Made by a program: the position numbers and the translations under genes. From assembly GCF_024362695.1 (NCBI RefSeq), contig NC_065419.1, forward strand, positions 7,254,678-7,318,677: a DNA stretch of 64,000 nucleotides, in the 5' to 3' direction. The notes beneath the pieces were generated by a model. The model searched no databases. It was not told the DNA's origin and was given only the letters and a program-made list of their open reading frames with translations. The stretch comes from Pectinophora gossypiella. Its lineage: Eukaryota > Arthropoda > Insecta > Lepidoptera > Gelechiidae. Below, in pieces: positions 62,690 to 64,000 of the stretch (the stretch's first letter is position 1; every line of letters starts with the position of its first letter).

Positions 62690-63855
62690 TTACGATAATC
62701 TTTTTGGTGAGTTTCTAAATATGTCGTTAGTTAAGAGTTTCCTAGGTTGCAGAGCCTTGATTGGTGGTGGTGCGATAACTATGTTGAAGTAGTTGCCCAT
62801 TCGAGATATTTCTGAAGCTCGCTTGAAGTCGTTGCCAGACTGGGGCAGGTCGTTGTCACTCATGTTTTCTGGAGGGGAGAGCATCTCTGACCGCTTGTTG
62901 TGATTACGAGGTGGTCTGCTGTCGTACTTGAGGAGCGGCGCCGGCGCAGGCGGGGGAGCCGCGGCCGATGACAGCCCACTTGCCAGAGACGCCTTGCTCC
63001 CTCTCCTACTCGGCACCGGGATCCCCATTTGCGTACTGAAACTCAAAAAGAATATTATAGTTTACTTGCGAGTAAAAACTTTATGGGAACATATTAGTCG
63101 ATTGTGTATGCAATAATAATAATCAAGTTACTTTGAGTGTATCTGTCGCATTATCAATTCCTATTCTGAAGTAGCTTAAAATGATTGCTATTCGGCTGAT
63201 CAGATGTACATCCAATATTTATTATATAAAATGTATATTGGATGTACACGCCTTATTATTACCTTCCAGTGTGTTTCTTCTTTATAAGTAATTAGCACGA
63301 TTGTTTCGTTCTCTGTAATGATCTGATATCAAAAATATATGTTTTGTATATATATTTATCCAAAAGTATCCAAAAGCATATGTTATTCACACCGTACCGA
63401 ATACTTTGATTCAGACCATGATTCCGAGTTGATATCAAGTGTTTTTAGTATTTCTTTTTTAATTATTTTCAGTTTCATACTTTCGTCACGGAAAAATCCA
63501 CTTGAGACTCATGTTTTAGTAAATAAATTATCATTCTTTCTTTTTTTGATATCGACTCAGAATCGTAATCTGTATCGTCCCTCAAAATTTTTGTTACGGT
63601 GTCATTAACACCCTGTATGTTTTATGTTTGATATGTTTATTTTTAATTTAAAAATATTTATTGATACATACGGTGAGCAGTCTTGAGGCAACACACACTG
63701 GTGTGTGCGGTCGTCGCGGACGTAAGGGTCCTCGCACACACACCCCGGTTCGCAGTAAGGGTAGCACGGGCGCAGGTGGTTGCGAGGGTTGTCGCACGAA
63801 ACCTCCGCGCAACCACCGAAACAGGGCTCGTATAGCTCGTTCGGCCAGTAACATG
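62690..63855 (-). CDS. Gene D: TIL-domain protein with Pro/Ala/Arg tail, 5' end outside window
   Basis: Two exons: 63855-63672 and 63035-62690, joined in phase 2 (175 residues visible). The first encodes a complete 10-cysteine TIL domain (CYWPNELYEPCFGGCAEVSC, CYPYCEPGCVC, CVLPQDC), very close to that of gene CE (shared SCDNPR, LRPCYP, GCVC, PYVRDDRTH, CVLP blocks). The second encodes a basic, low-complexity tail (GIPVPSRRGSKASL, PPPAPAP, NYFNIVIAPPP) ending SPKRLS. The exon starts in phase 1, so a signal-peptide exon must lie past 63856, probably beyond 64000. AATAAA overlaps the stop region (62681-62690 in reverse). Confidence 0.82.
63405..63620. repeat. Interspersed repeat inside the gene D intron
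   Basis: 'gattcagaccatgattccgagttgatatcaag' at one side and 'gttacggtgtcattaacaccctgtatg' at the other. A shorter relative is in the gene CE intron at 60600-60665. No ORF; probably a MITE or SINE remnant. Confidence 0.5.
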
Positions 63856-64000
63856 CTAGAAAGGAGAAACAAAAGATTTAGGTAATCATATTCAAGGACG
63901 AGTCTCTTTAGTCCTCGCGGGATGCAGAAGTCAAATATTACGACTTCATGTCGGCGGTATGTGTAATCACAAGTGTGATTTCGACTAGCTACTAAGTAGG

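Overview
The window looks like a piece of a moth or butterfly (Lepidoptera) nuclear genome. It is AT-rich with short GT-AG introns. It is full of repeat types characteristic of Lepidoptera: tRNA-derived SINEs, non-LTR 3' tails carrying the 'gcaataaggccgcc' block, and the 'cccactgctgggcacaggcctcccctcaat' repeat. The genes are insect genes. No species call is made.

1-9.3 kb (+ strand): the 3' ten coding exons of the split ends (spen/SHARP) orthologue, open at the left edge. They encode a long disordered Ser/Thr/Lys-rich region, a very GC-rich Gly/Ala/Pro exon, and the C-terminal SPOC co-repressor domain. All ten exons join in frame (5391 nt, 1796 residues plus stop). Intron 7 holds a dead antisense LINE reverse-transcriptase fragment.

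9.3-13.8 kb: the spen 3' region converges on coding-looking exons on the minus strand (11290-11494 and 12641-12848). Both need a phase-2 upstream partner. A phase-2 donor at 13631 suits both, which suggests a small unidentified gene with alternative last exons.

14-54 kb: a gene-poor region dominated by transposon remains. It holds several tRNA-headed SINE families, LINE tails, two inverted-repeat MITE families, and a degenerate PIF/Harbinger transposon at about 34.2-38.1 kb (transposase on +, Myb/SANT-like partner on -, second catalytic Asp changed). Microsatellites are common.

54-64 kb (- strand): a cluster of secreted-protein genes built around trypsin-inhibitor-like (TIL) cysteine-rich modules. 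Gene CE (60350-61916, complete) has a signal peptide, a charged linker and a 10-cysteine TIL domain. Gene B (57415-58884, complete) has a signal peptide, a degenerate 6-cysteine TIL-like module and a long Ser/Lys/Pro/Asn low-complexity tail. Gene D (62690-63855, 5' end outside the window) has a 10-cysteine TIL domain and a Pro/Ala/Arg tail. Gene A (54644-56510, start not found) is a long Asn/Gln/Arg-rich tail-type ORF. The TIL exons have a usable phase-2 boundary at their 3' side, so heads and tails could be exchanged by splicing or duplication. A broken copy of the gene B TIL exon end lies at 60206-60300. This cluster is the most interesting part of the window.
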